From Anisus vortex (lineage: Eukaryota > Mollusca > Gastropoda > Planorbidae): 64,000 nucleotides of DNA. The stretch lies in assembly GCA_949126835.1 (NCBI GenBank), contig OX421506.1, positions 17,304,447-17,368,446 of the forward strand. The letters run 5' to 3'. Position numbers and translations under genes: made by a program. This document shows, piece by piece, positions 1-11,699 of this stretch. The notes below the pieces were generated by a model. The model searched no databases. It worked only from the letters and a program-made list of their open reading frames with translations, and had not been told where the DNA came from. The first letter of the stretch is position 1. Every line of letters begins with the position of its first letter.

Positions 1-156
1 GACTCGCGGTATCGCCACTGTGGGGAGGAGGGGGAGACAGTGGAGCATATCCTGCGTGATCGAGGAGATGGGACGGGTGACCCACTTTCCACTGTTCTCT
101 ACGGCAATTTAGACGTGCTCAGACGTATGACGTTAGATGGTAGGGGTCAAAACTAG
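1..156 (+). pseudogene. LINE reverse-transcriptase C-terminal fragment
   Basis: Frame 1 is open from the window edge to the stop at 154-156. It reads a Cys/His-containing stretch (RHCGEEGETVEHIL) like the terminal zinc-knuckle segment of several non-LTR retrotransposon ORF2 proteins. The body of the element lies outside the window. The DNA is more GC-rich than the flanking intron, which fits an inserted element. The clade cannot be assigned. Confidence 0.45.
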
Positions 157-334
157 GTGTCTATGCTTTTCAATTGCCTGTAATATAGTCCTAGATTTCT
201 ACTATTCTCTTTCACTAACACAAGACAATTTTAATGCCTTTTATTTCGAGAATATGTTTTGTTATAACCTACATCACGCCAAATAAAATAAAAATATATT
301 ATGTGTAATTGATATTGTTTGTATATATTTTCAG

Positions 335-379
335 ATCAAATAATTCAAAACAAAACCAAAGAAATAGATTCGCTACGGG
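335..379 (+). CDS. Exon B1 of plus-strand coiled-coil gene
   Basis: A 45-bp exon after a pyrimidine-rich TTTTCAG acceptor, ending at a GTAATA donor. In phase 1 it reads DQIIQNKTKEIDSLRG, a charged amphipathic segment. The preceding intron bases (GTAATTGATATTGTTTG) recur just upstream of B3 at 28691 and, slightly changed, upstream of B2, so exon and intron edge were duplicated together. It is too short for ORF finders; the support is conserved size, phase and paralogy. Confidence 0.7.
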
Positions 380-849
380 GTAATATTTTGTAATTAATTA
401 TCGTAACATTATTTTGTTTTATAATAGTTTAGTATTTTAAAGATGCCTGCCATTACCACTATTATTCACTATAACCAATCCTCAGATCAATATTTACTAT
501 CTTTTTTCCAGTTTGTCTCAATATGATATGTACAACATATCACCTACATTTATGTAAATTGACTAAATTGTCTGCAAACTATAAGTGGACACGCTATCTA
601 CACTTCCTCTATCTATAATAAAAAAAATAATACAATTCAAGTACAAACTAAATTGAGGTTATTTGCATGCGATTGTATAGTTTATAGACAATAAAGCTAG
701 AAAATGTTAGTGAACTCTTTTAAAAGATCTAGATTAGTTTCAAAAATGAGAATAAAAGTGAAGTAATTCCTTTTACACAGAAAATTTTAAACTATTAAAG
801 AGTATCAAAAAAAAATAAAACACAGAATTACAAACTACTTTATTCATGG

Positions 850-1535
850 AAAAGACCTAACCCAATCAAAAATGCAAAGTACCTAGATGTAAAATATATG
901 ATAAATTAACTTGGACTCCACACATCGATGAAGTAATTAACAAATCTAACAAAACATTAGGCTTCATAAAAAGGAACTTTTATAAATGTAATATAACATA
1001 AAACTAAAATTGCATTACACATTAGTTAGACAAATATACTAGAATATTCATCTACTGTTTGATCCCATCAATTAAAAACAATTGAACACATTCATTACTA
1101 GCGAATATTTACAACAGATACGAGTAATTCCAACAGTTAAATCACTAAACCTGCAAACACTAGAGGACAGAAGGGTAAATAGTAAAGTTGTATTAATTCA
1201 TAAGGTATTAATTTCAAATTTAGAAATACAATACAATAACAATCTTTTAATGCATATTAATTTGCCACGTTGCTCAGACTCAGAGCAACACAGAGATAAA
1301 ATCCCTTTAACTATTCTTTTTACTGGAACAAATGCATATAAATACTCTATTTTCCGAGGTGGCATCCGGGCATGAAATGGGTTGCCCGAAAAACAGGCCA
1401 ACCTGTAACTTAACATTATTTAAAACACTAATCAAAATGGAAGACTAGCCACAGATCAGGGATTAGCGTATGAAGCAAAAATCTTCTTTAAAGAAGGGGT
1501 GTCTGTAATATAGATCTATAAGATGAAATATTCTT
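850..1535 (+). mobile_element. LINE 3' fragment, family X copy 1 (degraded RT C terminus)
   Basis: Broken frames give RT C-terminal text: a segment around 895-985 resembling TWTPHIDEVINKSNKTLGFIKR, then around 1330-1400 YKYS..GIRAWNGLP. The last is the usual end of CR1/jockey-type ORF2 proteins. The 3' end (around 1460-1530) carries an 'aatcttc-tttaaagaaggggtgtctgtaatata' like tail shared with copies at 6363, 8620 (minus) and 29690. Several frameshifts and stops show it is dead. Confidence 0.6.
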
Positions 1536-2364
1536 ATTGAAAGACTCTGTCTACTACGCTTGGTTGCTTGGGCTGGGTTTTGCTGTTGGTTCGGATCATA
1601 TTTAACCGAACGTACGCAATGGGTTATCATAGTTGAGTCTGTCTCTCCAGGTTCGACTTGGCAATATGGAGTACCAAAGGGATAAGTACTTGGCCCTGTA
1701 CTTCTAACAATGTACACTTATTTACTTTGCAATGTTATCATGTCCTTAAGTATTTCATGCCAATTATACGCAGATGATAGGCAGTTATATTATTCTAATT
1801 TTCCCGCTGAAGTCCCTTGTCTAGCAGATAACCTCAGCTTTGTTAGCACAAGTTTCTGCCTGTAGCGAACAGTTGGGTATTTTTATAATACAAAAGTTGC
1901 CTTTTCAATAATAAAAATTGGGACCTTCTTAAGAAATCTAGTGGTACTTAACACCTTCCTCTTAAAAATAATACGTTTACGTATGGAAAGAAATGAAAAT
2001 CACTTTACAAATTGAGAAAAAAAACATTTTTTTTTAAACACTAATTAAAATAGAGATAATGCGTCTGCTATAGCATTGTCACTAACGTTGATATGTTTCA
2101 GGTCTGCATTGTACACTTGCAAAAATAAACTCCAGCTGAGAAGTATTTTATTCTTGTCGGACATTTTATTGCCTAATAGAAACTTTTAGAGAAAACGAGA
2201 ACACTTATAATTTATGATACATAACATTCCTTGAATTAACAAGACGAATCTTAAGCAAGTAATCTCTATGCAATAATTAATTATAAATAAATAAATCCAT
2301 AAATTATCAATATAATGCTAAATACATTATGAAAAATATTTAAACACGCTATTCACTTATAGCA

Positions 2365-2600
2365 ATATAGATATATATCATTATAAATAAAAATGGATGT
2401 TTGTGTCAATTTCGATACTCATTGGTCAAAATAAAAGGCACGTGAGTTCATTAGTTCTTAAAAGCCTATTTAGCTATTACGATTTTTTTTTTCCACACTT
2501 GTACTCCGTATAAAGTGGTTGGAATCCCCACCTTGATCCGATTCTATTAAGGGTATTTTTTTTGTCATGGAAACGTAGGCTTCTGTTTAACATGTTTACC
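2365..2600 (+). repeat. Dispersed repeat related to the Helitron-like copy at 5813
   Basis: An AT-rich start is followed by ATGGATGTTTGTGTCAATTT, 'actcattggtcaaaataaaa' and 'cacgtgagttcattagt'. The same order of words occurs at 5830-5910 and, in part, at 31330-31380. The copy is diverged and its right end is not clear to me. Confidence 0.4.
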
Positions 2601-2633
2601 CCCATGTTCATAATATATATATAAGCTTATATA

Positions 2634-2634
<1 letters not shown>

Positions 2635-2716
<82 letters not shown>
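2635..2716. repeat. (TA)n microsatellite
   Basis: About 80 bp of nearly uninterrupted TA dinucleotides with one TTTA interruption, in the B1-C1 intron. Length is likely polymorphic. Confidence 0.95.
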
Positions 2717-2719
<3 letters not shown>

Positions 2720-2868
2720 GGTTGTGTCATAAGCCATTGAATACTTAATAGCTCATATGTAACAGAGGTCAACTATCTGCTATTTATAGAACGATAAGCT
2801 GTTCGATTAAATAGACTTGTACATACATATTAATCTACACGCAACGTTAGTTTTTTTGTGGTTTTTAT

Positions 2869-3589
2869 CATAGACTATAATATACATGGACCGCTTGCTT
2901 TTAGTTTTTTATGCTATTATCTTCTGTTTTTTGCAATTCCCGATTTTAAATGAAGTAATTGTAATACAAGTTCCGTTTTATTAAATCGCATTTTTTTCGA
3001 CTTTAAATGAATACTTGTAGGCCTATTAATATATCATTGACTATAATAAGATGGACCGCCTGCTCTATTTTTAGAGCTTTTTTTTCTTTTTACCGTGCGC
3101 ACACCACACTGATCTATAAATGTTTCCCCTCAGTACTACTTTGGATTTTAATTTTTCATTGAGAAAATCATGGAACTTGTATATCAATAACTTTATTTCC
3201 GGTATAGCAATTACGTTATTTAGAATCGGGAATTCCGATCATCAGTGTTTTAAGTCATCATATAGCAGAAATACCATAGACTATAATATACACCGAACAC
3301 GAGTCTAACAGATAAACTCCATACTTCTTCAATAAGTAATTATTTAATTTGAAAATTTACCTCCAGTGTGCCTTTCAATTCATCAACAAAAACTTCCTCA
3401 TCCATAGCGTCCATATCTTAGTCATAAAATGACGCACAAAATTTCTAACAAAAATGGTGCGATTCAATAAAACGGAATTTGTATTACAATTACTTCATTT
3501 AGAATCGGGAATTCCGAAATAAGCAGTATTTCGAGTCATCATATAGCAGAAAAACTAAAGCAAGCGGTCCATGTATATTATAGTCTATG
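2869..3589. mobile_element. 721-bp foldback/MITE-like element with long inverted ends
   Basis: The left end begins CATAGACTATAATATACATG and the right end is its reverse complement. The inverted similarity continues inward about 130 bp through GGACCGCTTGCTT and a segment with 'gaagtaattgtaataca'. No transposase is visible; the 62-aa ORF inside is not recognisable. A related end lies at 63866-63950. Partial repeats of the terminal words at 3037 and 3274 suggest nested or internally duplicated copies. It lies in the B1-C1 intron; the homologous C2 intron (around 15600) lacks it. Confidence 0.7.
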
Positions 3590-3621
3590 GTTTTTTATAC
3601 TTACGTTGCTCTAATCTTATA

Positions 3622-3660
3622 TTATATATTACAGACGCTTCTTCTATAAAGAAGATTATT
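3622..3660 (-). repeat. LINE family X 3' tail fragment
   Basis: 'attacagacgcttcttctataaagaagattattgcgtcc' matches, on the minus strand, the 3' terminus of LINE family X seen in full at 8640-8680. Only the tail is present, directly beside the MITE. Confidence 0.5.
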
Positions 3661-3735
3661 GCGTCCTACGCTTTTATAAATATATATAGGGCCTCTATAT
3701 ATAATATCATTATTATATTACTTTTTTTAATATAG

Positions 3736-3786
3736 GAGTAAACTATGGAAATGCGTGTGAAATTCAACAAGCAAAAATGAGTATAG
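3736..3786 (+). CDS. Exon C1 of plus-strand coiled-coil gene
   Basis: A 51-bp exon between an ATATAG acceptor and a consensus GTAAGT donor. Joined in phase 1 to B1 it reads GVNYGNACEIQQAKMSIG. It aligns with C3 (GQNYEQVCENERLKIRLG) and C2, and the NYxxxCE core with its Cys is shared with C3. It follows B as in the other two cassettes. Confidence 0.65.
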
Positions 3787-4260
3787 GTAAGTGCATCATA
3801 GCATTACACTTTTAAATTAATGATTCTTTAATAATTATTGACAAAAATAATTGCAATAAATACCATAAACATATATGCATATAAAAAGGGCATAAAATAA
3901 TACATATTTATTATTATGCTGCTTGTAAAAGATAAAAATATTGGTTACAAATATTATTTATGTTAAAAAGATATAAATCTAAGAAATTAATTATTTTTTT
4001 TAGATACAATGACAAATACAGATCTCTAAAAAATGCATTGCTGTTGGTACTGTTTAAAACAGTTCCAATTATGAGAGCTGAGATGCATGGTGTGTTTCTC
4101 ACATTTCAATTTTTGTAAATTCTTTTGTACTGACATTGTTTGAGAATGAGTCGGAGACGGAAGGTAAGATCGCAATCTTCAGTGATGAACTCTCAGTCAT
4201 AATGACCATTGACAGTTAGGATACTTGTCCCATTCAACATACTTATACGAAACTGGCCAT
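3787..4260. other. Intronic AT-rich stretch without recognisable feature
   Basis: No convincing exon, repeat terminus or ORF is seen. The first bases after the C1 donor resemble those after C2 and C3 weakly. Confidence 0.5.
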
Positions 4261-4900
4261 CAGTGGCGTAGCCAGGTTTTGGCGCTATGGGGAGCGAACT
4301 TTTAAGAAATAGTTCCCGCTTTTAAAACTTTCTTAAGATTAACAAAAGAACTAAAAATATTTATGTATCAAGTCTTGCAATAATACCCTGTGCCTCGGTG
4401 AAGGCTACACACCCTGTGTAATGAAGTTTTTATTTCAATATGCACGATTCTTTTCCGAGCAACTATTAAATTCTGCAAAATTTATTGATATTGTTGATTT
4501 TTAACATGCACATATATTATAAAAAAAATAGAACAAATTTAGAAAAAAGCTGCAAGGTTCATTTCTACCGAATATTCACAGCTGACAAAAAAGCACCAAT
4601 AGGTACATTTTTAAGCCTATAAACTTTAGATAAGGGTTGGCAACCTAAGCTATGCGTCCAGGAATTGGCACGCAGAGTGATTTTCAGTGGCACGCGATAT
4701 ATCTCCAAGAAGTAGATTTTTAAATGCAAACACTACACCTCAAGAGCTTTTCTTAAATGCTGGGCATTAACTCTAATTTCAGCTTTTGGTTCAGCTTACA
4801 CGTGTGAACAGATTTTATCGCACATGAAAGCGGTTTTAAGCATACAAAGAAGTCACCAGAAATAACTAAATATGTTCCTGACATTGAACTGAACTGTGAG
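4261..4900 (+). mobile_element. hAT transposon remnant
   Basis: Starts exactly with CAGTGGCGTAGCCAGG, the type of terminus found on hAT elements. Around 4780-4870 the plus strand reads AFGSAYTCEQILSHMK followed by a region with an in-frame stop. This corresponds to the C-terminal hAT dimerisation segment (CEQLFSxMK type) of ZBED5/FAM200-like transposases. Most of the transposase is missing or unreadable and no right terminus was found. The same terminus, inverted, occurs at 28046-28066. Confidence 0.55.
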
Positions 4901-5812
4901 CGAAAAACATTCAATGACACGGCGCTCATATATATATTAATTACATTTAACATAGTCTTTATGCTCGTCTGCTTTAATTAGGCAAAAATATAGCTTTATT
5001 AATTCTAAAAGATGTGTTTTATTATTAAAGCAAATTTAAATATAAGAGGCTTTTATACTAGCAATATATTATGTAATTGTTGTCATTGTAATAATTAAAT
5101 CTAAAAAAAATATACTTAAATCCACTAAACAATTAATGCAGGAAATGTTTATTAACAACTGCTTGAAGTACATTAACTGTACAACTCTAATTACTAAATT
5201 GTTGAAATAAATACCACAATACTAGATTTGAAACAAATATGAATAAGTAATATTAATTATACTACAAAAAATAACTTATTTGGTATCACTATAGAATCAA
5301 ATTTGGAAAGTTTTATTTCATTAAAGGGATATAATTAGCCCGTTTTAATTTGAGTTAAAATTTCTAAATGTTTTATATTTTTCCTTTATACACAGAAAAA
5401 TAAATAAAAAGGTGAAGAATTATATCACTTAAATGAAAAATTATAAAATATAGTTGAAAGTTATATAAATATTATATGACTGAAGAATTAATATGTACAA
5501 ATTTAAACATTACATCTATATAGCCTACTACGTATGATTACTACGTAAATCTACATCCTATATCTACTATTCTTAACACAAATGTTTGCAGGTGCTAAAC
5601 ATTATATCTTGACAACGCTAATAATACGTTGTTAGAAATTAATTAGTTTAATTTGTTTAAATTTCAGTGAGAGTTTTTGTCATTGGTAATAAATGAAAAA
5701 AAACACATATCGTTATTTTTTTTAAATTAAATATAAAACGCTTAACGATTTTTTCCATACAAGTTCCTTTGCGTTTGACCTTGTTATTGCTACGGCGCTA
5801 AATCAATTATCT
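4901..5812. other. Intronic AT-rich stretch without recognisable feature
   Basis: About 75-80 percent A+T with short homopolymers. No exon with consensus splice sites in phase 1 was found on either strand. Confidence 0.5.
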
Positions 5813-6249
5813 TATCTATATATATAAAATGAGACTGTTTGTTCCCATACGAATCCCCATTGGTCAATTTAAAATCATGTGAGTTTGTGTCACTGACCTA
5901 TTTAGGCCTAGCCTTATATACTGTCTAATAATTGTACCTACGGACATGTGTTTTCGATAGCTCAGTGGTAAACAAAGCGGACTACTATACGGGCGACCCG
6001 ACATTTTTATTCAAACTTTTTAAAACAAAAGTCATTGTAAATCTACAGGCAATTTAGATTTTGTTAAATAAAAATACTTGAACATTTTTTTTACCCGATT
6101 ACGATATTTATTTACTTTCCTAAAAGTATTCAGTAAAAAAATAATAATTTAAATATAAGATTTCTTTTAAGTGTAGTTAATAAATTTGTTATCTGCACCT
6201 TATACAGTCCTTTTTTTTCACCCGGGCAACGCCGGGCAATGTAGCTTGT
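5813..6249 (+). mobile_element. Non-autonomous Helitron-like element
   Basis: The left end TCTATATATATAAAATGAGA and the right end (a CCCGGGCAACGCCGGG hairpin followed by CAATGTAGCTTG) match the layout of Helitron termini: 5' TC, then a 3' hairpin about 10 nt before a CTRR end. The terminal CTTG instead of CTRR is a deviation. No Rep/helicase is present. Inside, around 5955-6005, 'gatagctcagtggtaaa...gcgacccgacatt' looks like a tRNA-derived promoter region, so a SINE-like piece may be embedded. Confidence 0.55.
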
Positions 6250-6362
6250 TAAAATATATAAAAATATAGAAGAGCGGGTCTATTTTCAGATTGTTTGCAC
6301 GATGAATGGTTTAGAAATCATAGTATGGCTCTAGAAGACTGAAGGTCAAAAAGTAAAGTAAA

Positions 6363-6650
6363 AATTAAACATATTTAGAAATACTACACAATAACAACAT
6401 GTTGCAATGATTAGATAAACATAAGAGAAAAACACTTTCCTTATGCGAGAACAAAATGCATATAAGTACTCTTTCTTCCCGAGTGGCATCCGGGCATGGA
6501 ATGGTTTGCCTGAACAAACCAGGAAAACCAGTAACTTAATATAATTCAGATCACTAATAATGCAGGACTAGACTCAGACCACGGATGAGCGTAGGACGCA
6601 ATAATCTTCATTAGAGAAAGAGCGTCTGTAATATAAATTATAAGATAAGA
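6363..6650 (+). mobile_element. LINE family X 3' fragment, copy 2
   Basis: Contains TATAAGTACTCTTTCTTCCC, encoding YKYSFFPSGIRAWNGLPEQT, then the family 3' terminus (acgcaataatcttcattaga) ending in a short 'aagataag' repeat. 5' truncated. Confidence 0.6.
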
Positions 6651-8290
6651 AACAGGGAGACCGAAATCCTGAAACAACTACATATATGTGAAGGTGCCCA
6701 TTCAGAAAATGTAGGCATGAGAGGCCAGATTTCATTAGTGTCCATGATTGCTAAAAATGAGGCAGCATTTGGCCCATACGGGCGGTCACTACCTCGTAGC
6801 TTAAGAGGCTTTACTTTGCACATCGCTGTCGTTCACCTGCCCTAGTTGTTTTTTCTTGAATATGCTCCATTTTTTCTTGAAAGTAGGGGAGAGGGGGGCA
6901 GGTTGATACGGGGGCAGATTGATACAAATTGTTTTTTACAGCTATTATACTACGTATGCGCAGAAGAGTTAGTACGGGAAATAGCTTTCTACTTCCCCTA
7001 CTTTCGATATAAAAATGGCTTCGCTCGTATCAAAATTGATAATACTGTGAGGAAAATTGAAATTTGAGCGACTTTTGAAAAATATTGACTTACTATTTCG
7101 TAAGAGATTTCACAGACACGGTAAGTACTTTTATTTTATCATCTTTTTATTTAGGTTAAATGGGGATTCCTGAATACTTTTATTTAAATTACGATTATGT
7201 TTTTTTGCGTTTTGTTTTTAATGTAGTCGAATTAATGCAATGTGGTGTAGTGGGGCAAGTTGATACAGCCGTTTCGGGGCACATTGATACAATATCCGGT
7301 TACCTATTTACCCCTTTGGAAAAGCATTTAAACATAGAATAATATATTTTTGTTTACAAATTTTTTTTTATATTTAATTAGAGTGTTAGGTTCATTGAGT
7401 TTAGCTTACATTTAAATCATTTTCATTTATTTTTGCTTTACTTTTTATGTCTAGCTAGTGTTATTCCTATTTATTAGAACTAGTCTAGGGGTTTAAATTT
7501 AATGCTTAGGCCTTATACAGGCATCTAATAAAAAGGTTTAATTAAATACATTACTATTAAACTATTATTTATCATATTATTTTACGATTATTGCGATTTT
7601 AAAATTTAGATTAACTGTATTAAATTACCAGGGGTATTAATATTTTTAATTGTTTATAATTTCAGATGGTGCGAAGATGTAAAAGAAAGTCCCAACATGG
7701 GGATACGATAGAAGTTTTATTGACCAAAATTGTTCTAAATAATAAAATAAACAATAAAATAATAGTTTTGGGTTGTTTACTTTGTTAAATTGTCACTGTA
7801 TTAGTGTAATTATTAAATCTTATTCAATGTATCAGCTTGCCCCATAATGTGTATCATCTTGCCCCTCAACGGGGCAAGTTGATACAAATTATTTTACATT
7901 GCTTTTAGAGCTATATTTATTTTAAATATGTTCAAATGAATACAATTTGTAGATAAAAAGATGCAGGATACCTAGGTGAACAAATAAAAGTATTTATATC
8001 CACTCTAAATATAATGGTTTGCAATTAATGTACAAAAATGTAAAATGTGTATCAACGTGCCCCCCTCTCCCCTACCCTAATGTTTTCTTAAAAGGACCCC
8101 CCCCTTTTCCAGTCTTATTAAGGTCCCACTTCTCAGCATTTAAAATGTCCCACTGTTTAAAATTCCTAAATAAGTCAAACGTTTTATACATAAAAAAAAA
8201 ACTTGTATATTCTCTAAAGGTTCATCTTCCCTTTTTTATTCTTAAAATGAAAAAACACCACTCTCTGTCATTGGAAAAAGGAAAATGTGT
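6650..8290 (+). repeat. Dispersed repeat copy 1, split by the pogo-like insertion
   Basis: The segments 6650-6883 and 8075-8290 together are collinear with an uninterrupted copy at 62463-62850: 'tgaaggtgcc.attcag', 'ttaactttgc', 'ttttttcttgaata.gc.ccattttttcttgaaag', then 'taaaatgt.cactgttt...cctaaata.gtca'. Its class is unknown. Copy 2 provides the empty site for the element at 6886-8072. Confidence 0.6.
6886..8072 (+). mobile_element. pogo-like (Tc1/mariner superfamily) DNA transposon, internally deleted
   Basis: The inverted ends read GGGGAGAGGGGGGCA.GTTGATAC on both sides, with TA at each junction (6884-6885 and 8073-8074). The subterminal word GGGGCA(A/G).TTGATAC repeats near 6903, 7251, 7276 and 7873 in both orientations, like transposase-binding sites. 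At 7666 a TTTCAG acceptor-like site is followed by ATG and MVRRCKRKSQHGDT, which resembles the N terminus of pogo/Tigger/jerky-type transposases. That frame stops after about 40 codons, so no DDE domain remains. Superfamily assignment rests on the TA target and the short N-terminal motif. Confidence 0.6.
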
Positions 8291-8619
8291 ATAATCTATT
8301 GGAAAATGTTCCCCCTGCTCCACCCCCCCCCTTTCCGGCTACGATACCGCAGGTCAATTCAAACATTATTCTTCGATACAGGTTTCCGGTGAGACCCTGT
8401 ACTGCAGTGGTAACTAGGTCGTGCAAATGGCCCTGATGACGTGTTACCCAAATTCTTAGTTAATTAATTACTCTAGACGTTAAACTATTATAGACGTTAT
8501 ATCTATAACAACTGTCAAAATGACTAGCAGCAATTTAAAATGTTATTTTTTTGCTCATAATTTTCATTAAAATATTATTATTTTGCTCTATACGTTTTTG
8601 TTTGCTTACTTTTCTTATC

Positions 8620-9050
8620 TTCTTATCTTATCTTATACATTACAGACGCTCCTTCTATAAAGAAGATTATTGCGTCCGAGTCTAGTCTTGCATTTTTATT
8701 AAAGTGTTTAATGATGTTAAGTTACTGGTTTTCCTGGTTTGTTCAGGCAACCCATTCCATGCCCGAATGCCAATCGTGAAGAAAGAGTACTTATATGCAT
8801 TTGTTCTCGCATAAGGGACAAGGAAAGTGTTTATGTCTTTATGTTTATCTGAGCTTTGCAACAGGTTGTTATATGGTTGTATTTCTAAATTAGAGTTTAA
8901 TGCCTTATGTATTATTGGATCTACTACTTTACTCTTTGCCCTTCTGTCCTCTAGTGTTTCTAGGTTTAGTAATTTGACTAATAGTGTTACTCTTGCTAAT
9001 TGGGAATATTCACTGGTTATGAACCTTTTTTTTTGGGATTTGTGCTAAAT
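8620..9050 (-). mobile_element. LINE family X 3' fragment, copy 3
   Basis: Read on the minus strand it gives the RT C terminus (broken), the WNGLPEQT-type ending around 8740-8770, and the family 3' terminus at 8640-8680. The terminus is followed by a degenerate ATAAG microsatellite (8600-8640) typical of LINE insertion tails. Confidence 0.6.
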
Positions 9051-9068
9051 TTTTAATGCTTTCTTTAG

Positions 9069-9119
9069 AAAGACTGAAGGAAATCGTCAATGAAAAAGAC
9101 AAAATTATATCTTCCAAAG
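9069..9119 (+). CDS. Exon A2 of plus-strand coiled-coil gene
   Basis: A 51-bp exon with a TTTCTTTAG acceptor and a GTAAAT donor. In phase 1 it reads ERLKEIVNEKDKIISSKG. The paralogue A3 at 18926 ends in the same SSKG and shares EKDK. The upstream tract 'gctttcttta' also matches A3's 'tcttttcttta'. Confidence 0.7.
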
Positions 9120-9399
9120 GTAAATAAACATGAAAACAAATAATTACATTCCTAAAATGTAAACATAGCTTAGCAGCCTTATGTCGATAGAACTATTATA
9201 CTTTTTTTTCGTATTATGTCAATTCAGAATATATGTTCACAAAGCTATCATTAATGCATTGTATTGTAATTTGTAATAACTATCGGTATGTTTAAATTGC
9301 AAACTGCAAAATTGAATTTTCGAATCGATCATCTTACCATGGTTCACTTATCTATATATAAGAGTCTGAATAAGCTCCACATTCTTATGATTTATTTTA

Positions 9400-9770
9400 A
9401 ATGATTGAGCACTTCATGTAAATATAAAACAGTGGGGCATAGAGGTAACTTGTCAAAACCCTCCTCTGCATTCCCCTATTTTTGCACTCTAAAGGCTAAG
9501 CCACACTAGAAACAAGGAATCACGTTTTGACTGGAATCATGTTTCAGCGAATCACTAGAATTTGTTTGAATTTGTTTCAGAGCGAATAAGAAATACGCTG
9601 TTTCACAATCAGCTTGTTTTATGGACGTTATGTCGATGACAACGCAATTATCATCTTATCAGCTCCATTACCCTAACCCACCCCACTGAAACAGTTTTGA
9701 CCAATCAACCTTGCCTTAAAGCAGAACAGAGGGGGACTATGCCTGCTTATAAAAAAAGAACAATAAAATG
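9400..9770. repeat. Intron segment paralogous to 28150-28375
   Basis: 'acgttatg.cgatg.caacgc', then 'cccactgaaacagttttgac' here, matches 'acgttatgcgtatgccaacgc', then 'cccactaaaacagttttgac' at 28280-28360. Both lie in the intron between an A exon and a B exon, supporting duplication of whole exon-intron cassettes. Confidence 0.55.
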
Positions 9771-9839
9771 TTGATGATAGACAAAGAACAAAAGTTGTAT
9801 ATCCTATTTATAATATTTTTTTCCAGTCTCACTAATCAT

Positions 9840-10250
9840 CATCTTCATCTTTGGCGATACAGCCCATGGAGGGCTCTGGCCTGCCTCACCATCTCCTTCC
9901 ATTCGGACCTCTCCATTGCCTTCTTTTTCCAGGCCTTTACCCCGATCTGCCTTTAGGGCTTTTGGTAAATATTACTTTTGCTCCTGTGCTGGCATTCGTT
10001 CCAGGTGGCCTGTCCAGTGTCCAGCGTAGTCTGCCCTTCTTTATCTTAGCCACAATAGTAGGGTCTTCATATAACTCATAGACCTCTCTATTGGTGCGCA
10101 TCCTCAATCCATTTTCATCTTTTGTTGATCCAAACATTTTTCTGAGGACTTTTCTTTCCCAGGTATTAAATATGTTTTCTGTACTTTTTGTAAGTGTCCA
10201 GGTCTCACTGCCATAAGTTACCACTGGCCTTATTATTGTTTTGTAAAAGG
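9840..10250 (-). pseudogene. RTE-like LINE RT C-terminal fragment
   Basis: The minus strand reads TYGSETWTLTKSTENIFNTW, then ERKVLRKMFG and REVYELYEDPTIVAKIKKGR. This is the conserved post-RT region of RTE-type and related AP-endonuclease LINEs (YGSExW, ERK.LRKIFG, IK..RLRW). The 3' part after RLRW is frame-disrupted. It lies in the A2-B2 intron. Confidence 0.65.
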
Positions 10251-10810
10251 TTTTTGGTTTTTGTTTTTTCTTGACATGTTTTTATTTGTATGCATGTTTT
10301 AGCTACTGTAGTAAGTTTTGTTGCCTGCTGCTATTATTTCTTTTATTTCTGATAAAATTGCATTGCTTTCAGTGATTGTAGATCTAAATACTTAAAGTTA
10401 TTTACTTTTTTGAAATTATGGTTTCCAACTGACTAATGAAAATGTATAGCAGAAGGCAATGAGAATATTTTCATTATTTTAAATCTTCTTTAAACAAAGT
10501 CTATCTAAAAAGTTTTTATTTGTTTTATTCCAGTAAATATCACTTACATATAGCTTACTACTGTAATTTTACGGCGGCTTATTTGTTAAAAAAAAGAAAT
10601 TAGAAAATACACTTCCTAACACCAGAGTTATATATAATAGTTAATAGGCAGAAAATAAAATTAGGTTGAAATCGTTAAGCATAATTACCCTATTTATTAA
10701 TAATATGTATAGGATATTACATCATAAAAAATGCTTGTTTTGGTTTAATTGCCCAAAAGAATAGTTCACATATTTATTGTGTAATTGATATTGTTGCCTT
10801 ATATTTTCAG

Positions 10811-10855
10811 ATAAAACAATTGAAGAAAAAAACAAGGAAATAGAGTTACTACAGA
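10811..10855 (+). CDS. Exon B2 of plus-strand coiled-coil gene
   Basis: A 45-bp exon after TATTTTCAG with a GTATGG donor. It reads DKTIEEKNKEIELLQ plus one base. The pattern D..I..K..EI..L is shared with B1 and B3. The preceding intron has GTGTAATTGATATTGTTG, the same edge as B1 and B3. Confidence 0.7.
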
Positions 10856-10859
10856 GTAT

Positions 10860-11690
10860 GGATTTTTTGTTTTCTGTCACATACTTAATAAGTGTTTGCT
10901 TTTATAATATATTAATATTTTTATTAAGATGCCCAGACAAATATTAAAAGATTTTTTTTCATATTCTGTCTCAATGAAAATTACAAAACATTGTGGATTA
11001 TAACTATACAACTTTATTTAAAGGCTTTAATTCAACTGGATAAATATTAGAAAAAATTGAAGTTTCATTAGTAGACTATAATTGTGAAATTCTCCAACGT
11101 TTTTAATTTTTATTCCCTCTCTTTTATCTCGTACGGTCTGTCTGTCTGCTTAGTTGGTTGATTGCTTGCTTGGTTGCTTGTTAGCGAAACTTTGCATCGA
11201 TTTTTCGACCACTTACCGTCGTCCAATCGAGCTGAATCTTGGGCAGCAGATTTGTCCCGAATAACAATACATCAAATTTTTTGCATCATAGCCTTTGGAA
11301 TAGTCACGAATTTCTTCGAACAATTTGCGAATCAAATAAATTATTTTACGTAAATTATGACTGCCTCTACCGGAAGAGACGGAAGCAAAAAAACTTTTCG
11401 GATATGTTCGTTTTTACAAAACAAATAGAATGAAAACCACATAATGTATCATTGTATGGTTTTTGCGGGCCGAATCTAGAACAAAAAAAAAAGATGCGCA
11501 AAATGTTAGTGTGGAAATTCATAAGTTATGATATCACTTATATTTTTTTGATCTATCAAAATATAAATTAAATATAAACTTAGTTTACAAAGAAAGGGAG
11601 TATAATAAAAATTTAGTTTTTATGGGTTAGTATATTAAAAGTAATTTACTCCACAAGTTGTTTAACCAAAAACTATCCTAAAACGTATGT
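10860..11690. other. Intronic stretch without recognisable feature
   Basis: AT-rich, with two overlapping ORFs of about 63 aa (11162-11433) that have no recognisable motif and no splice support. Confidence 0.45.
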
Positions 11691-11699
11691 CATGATGGT

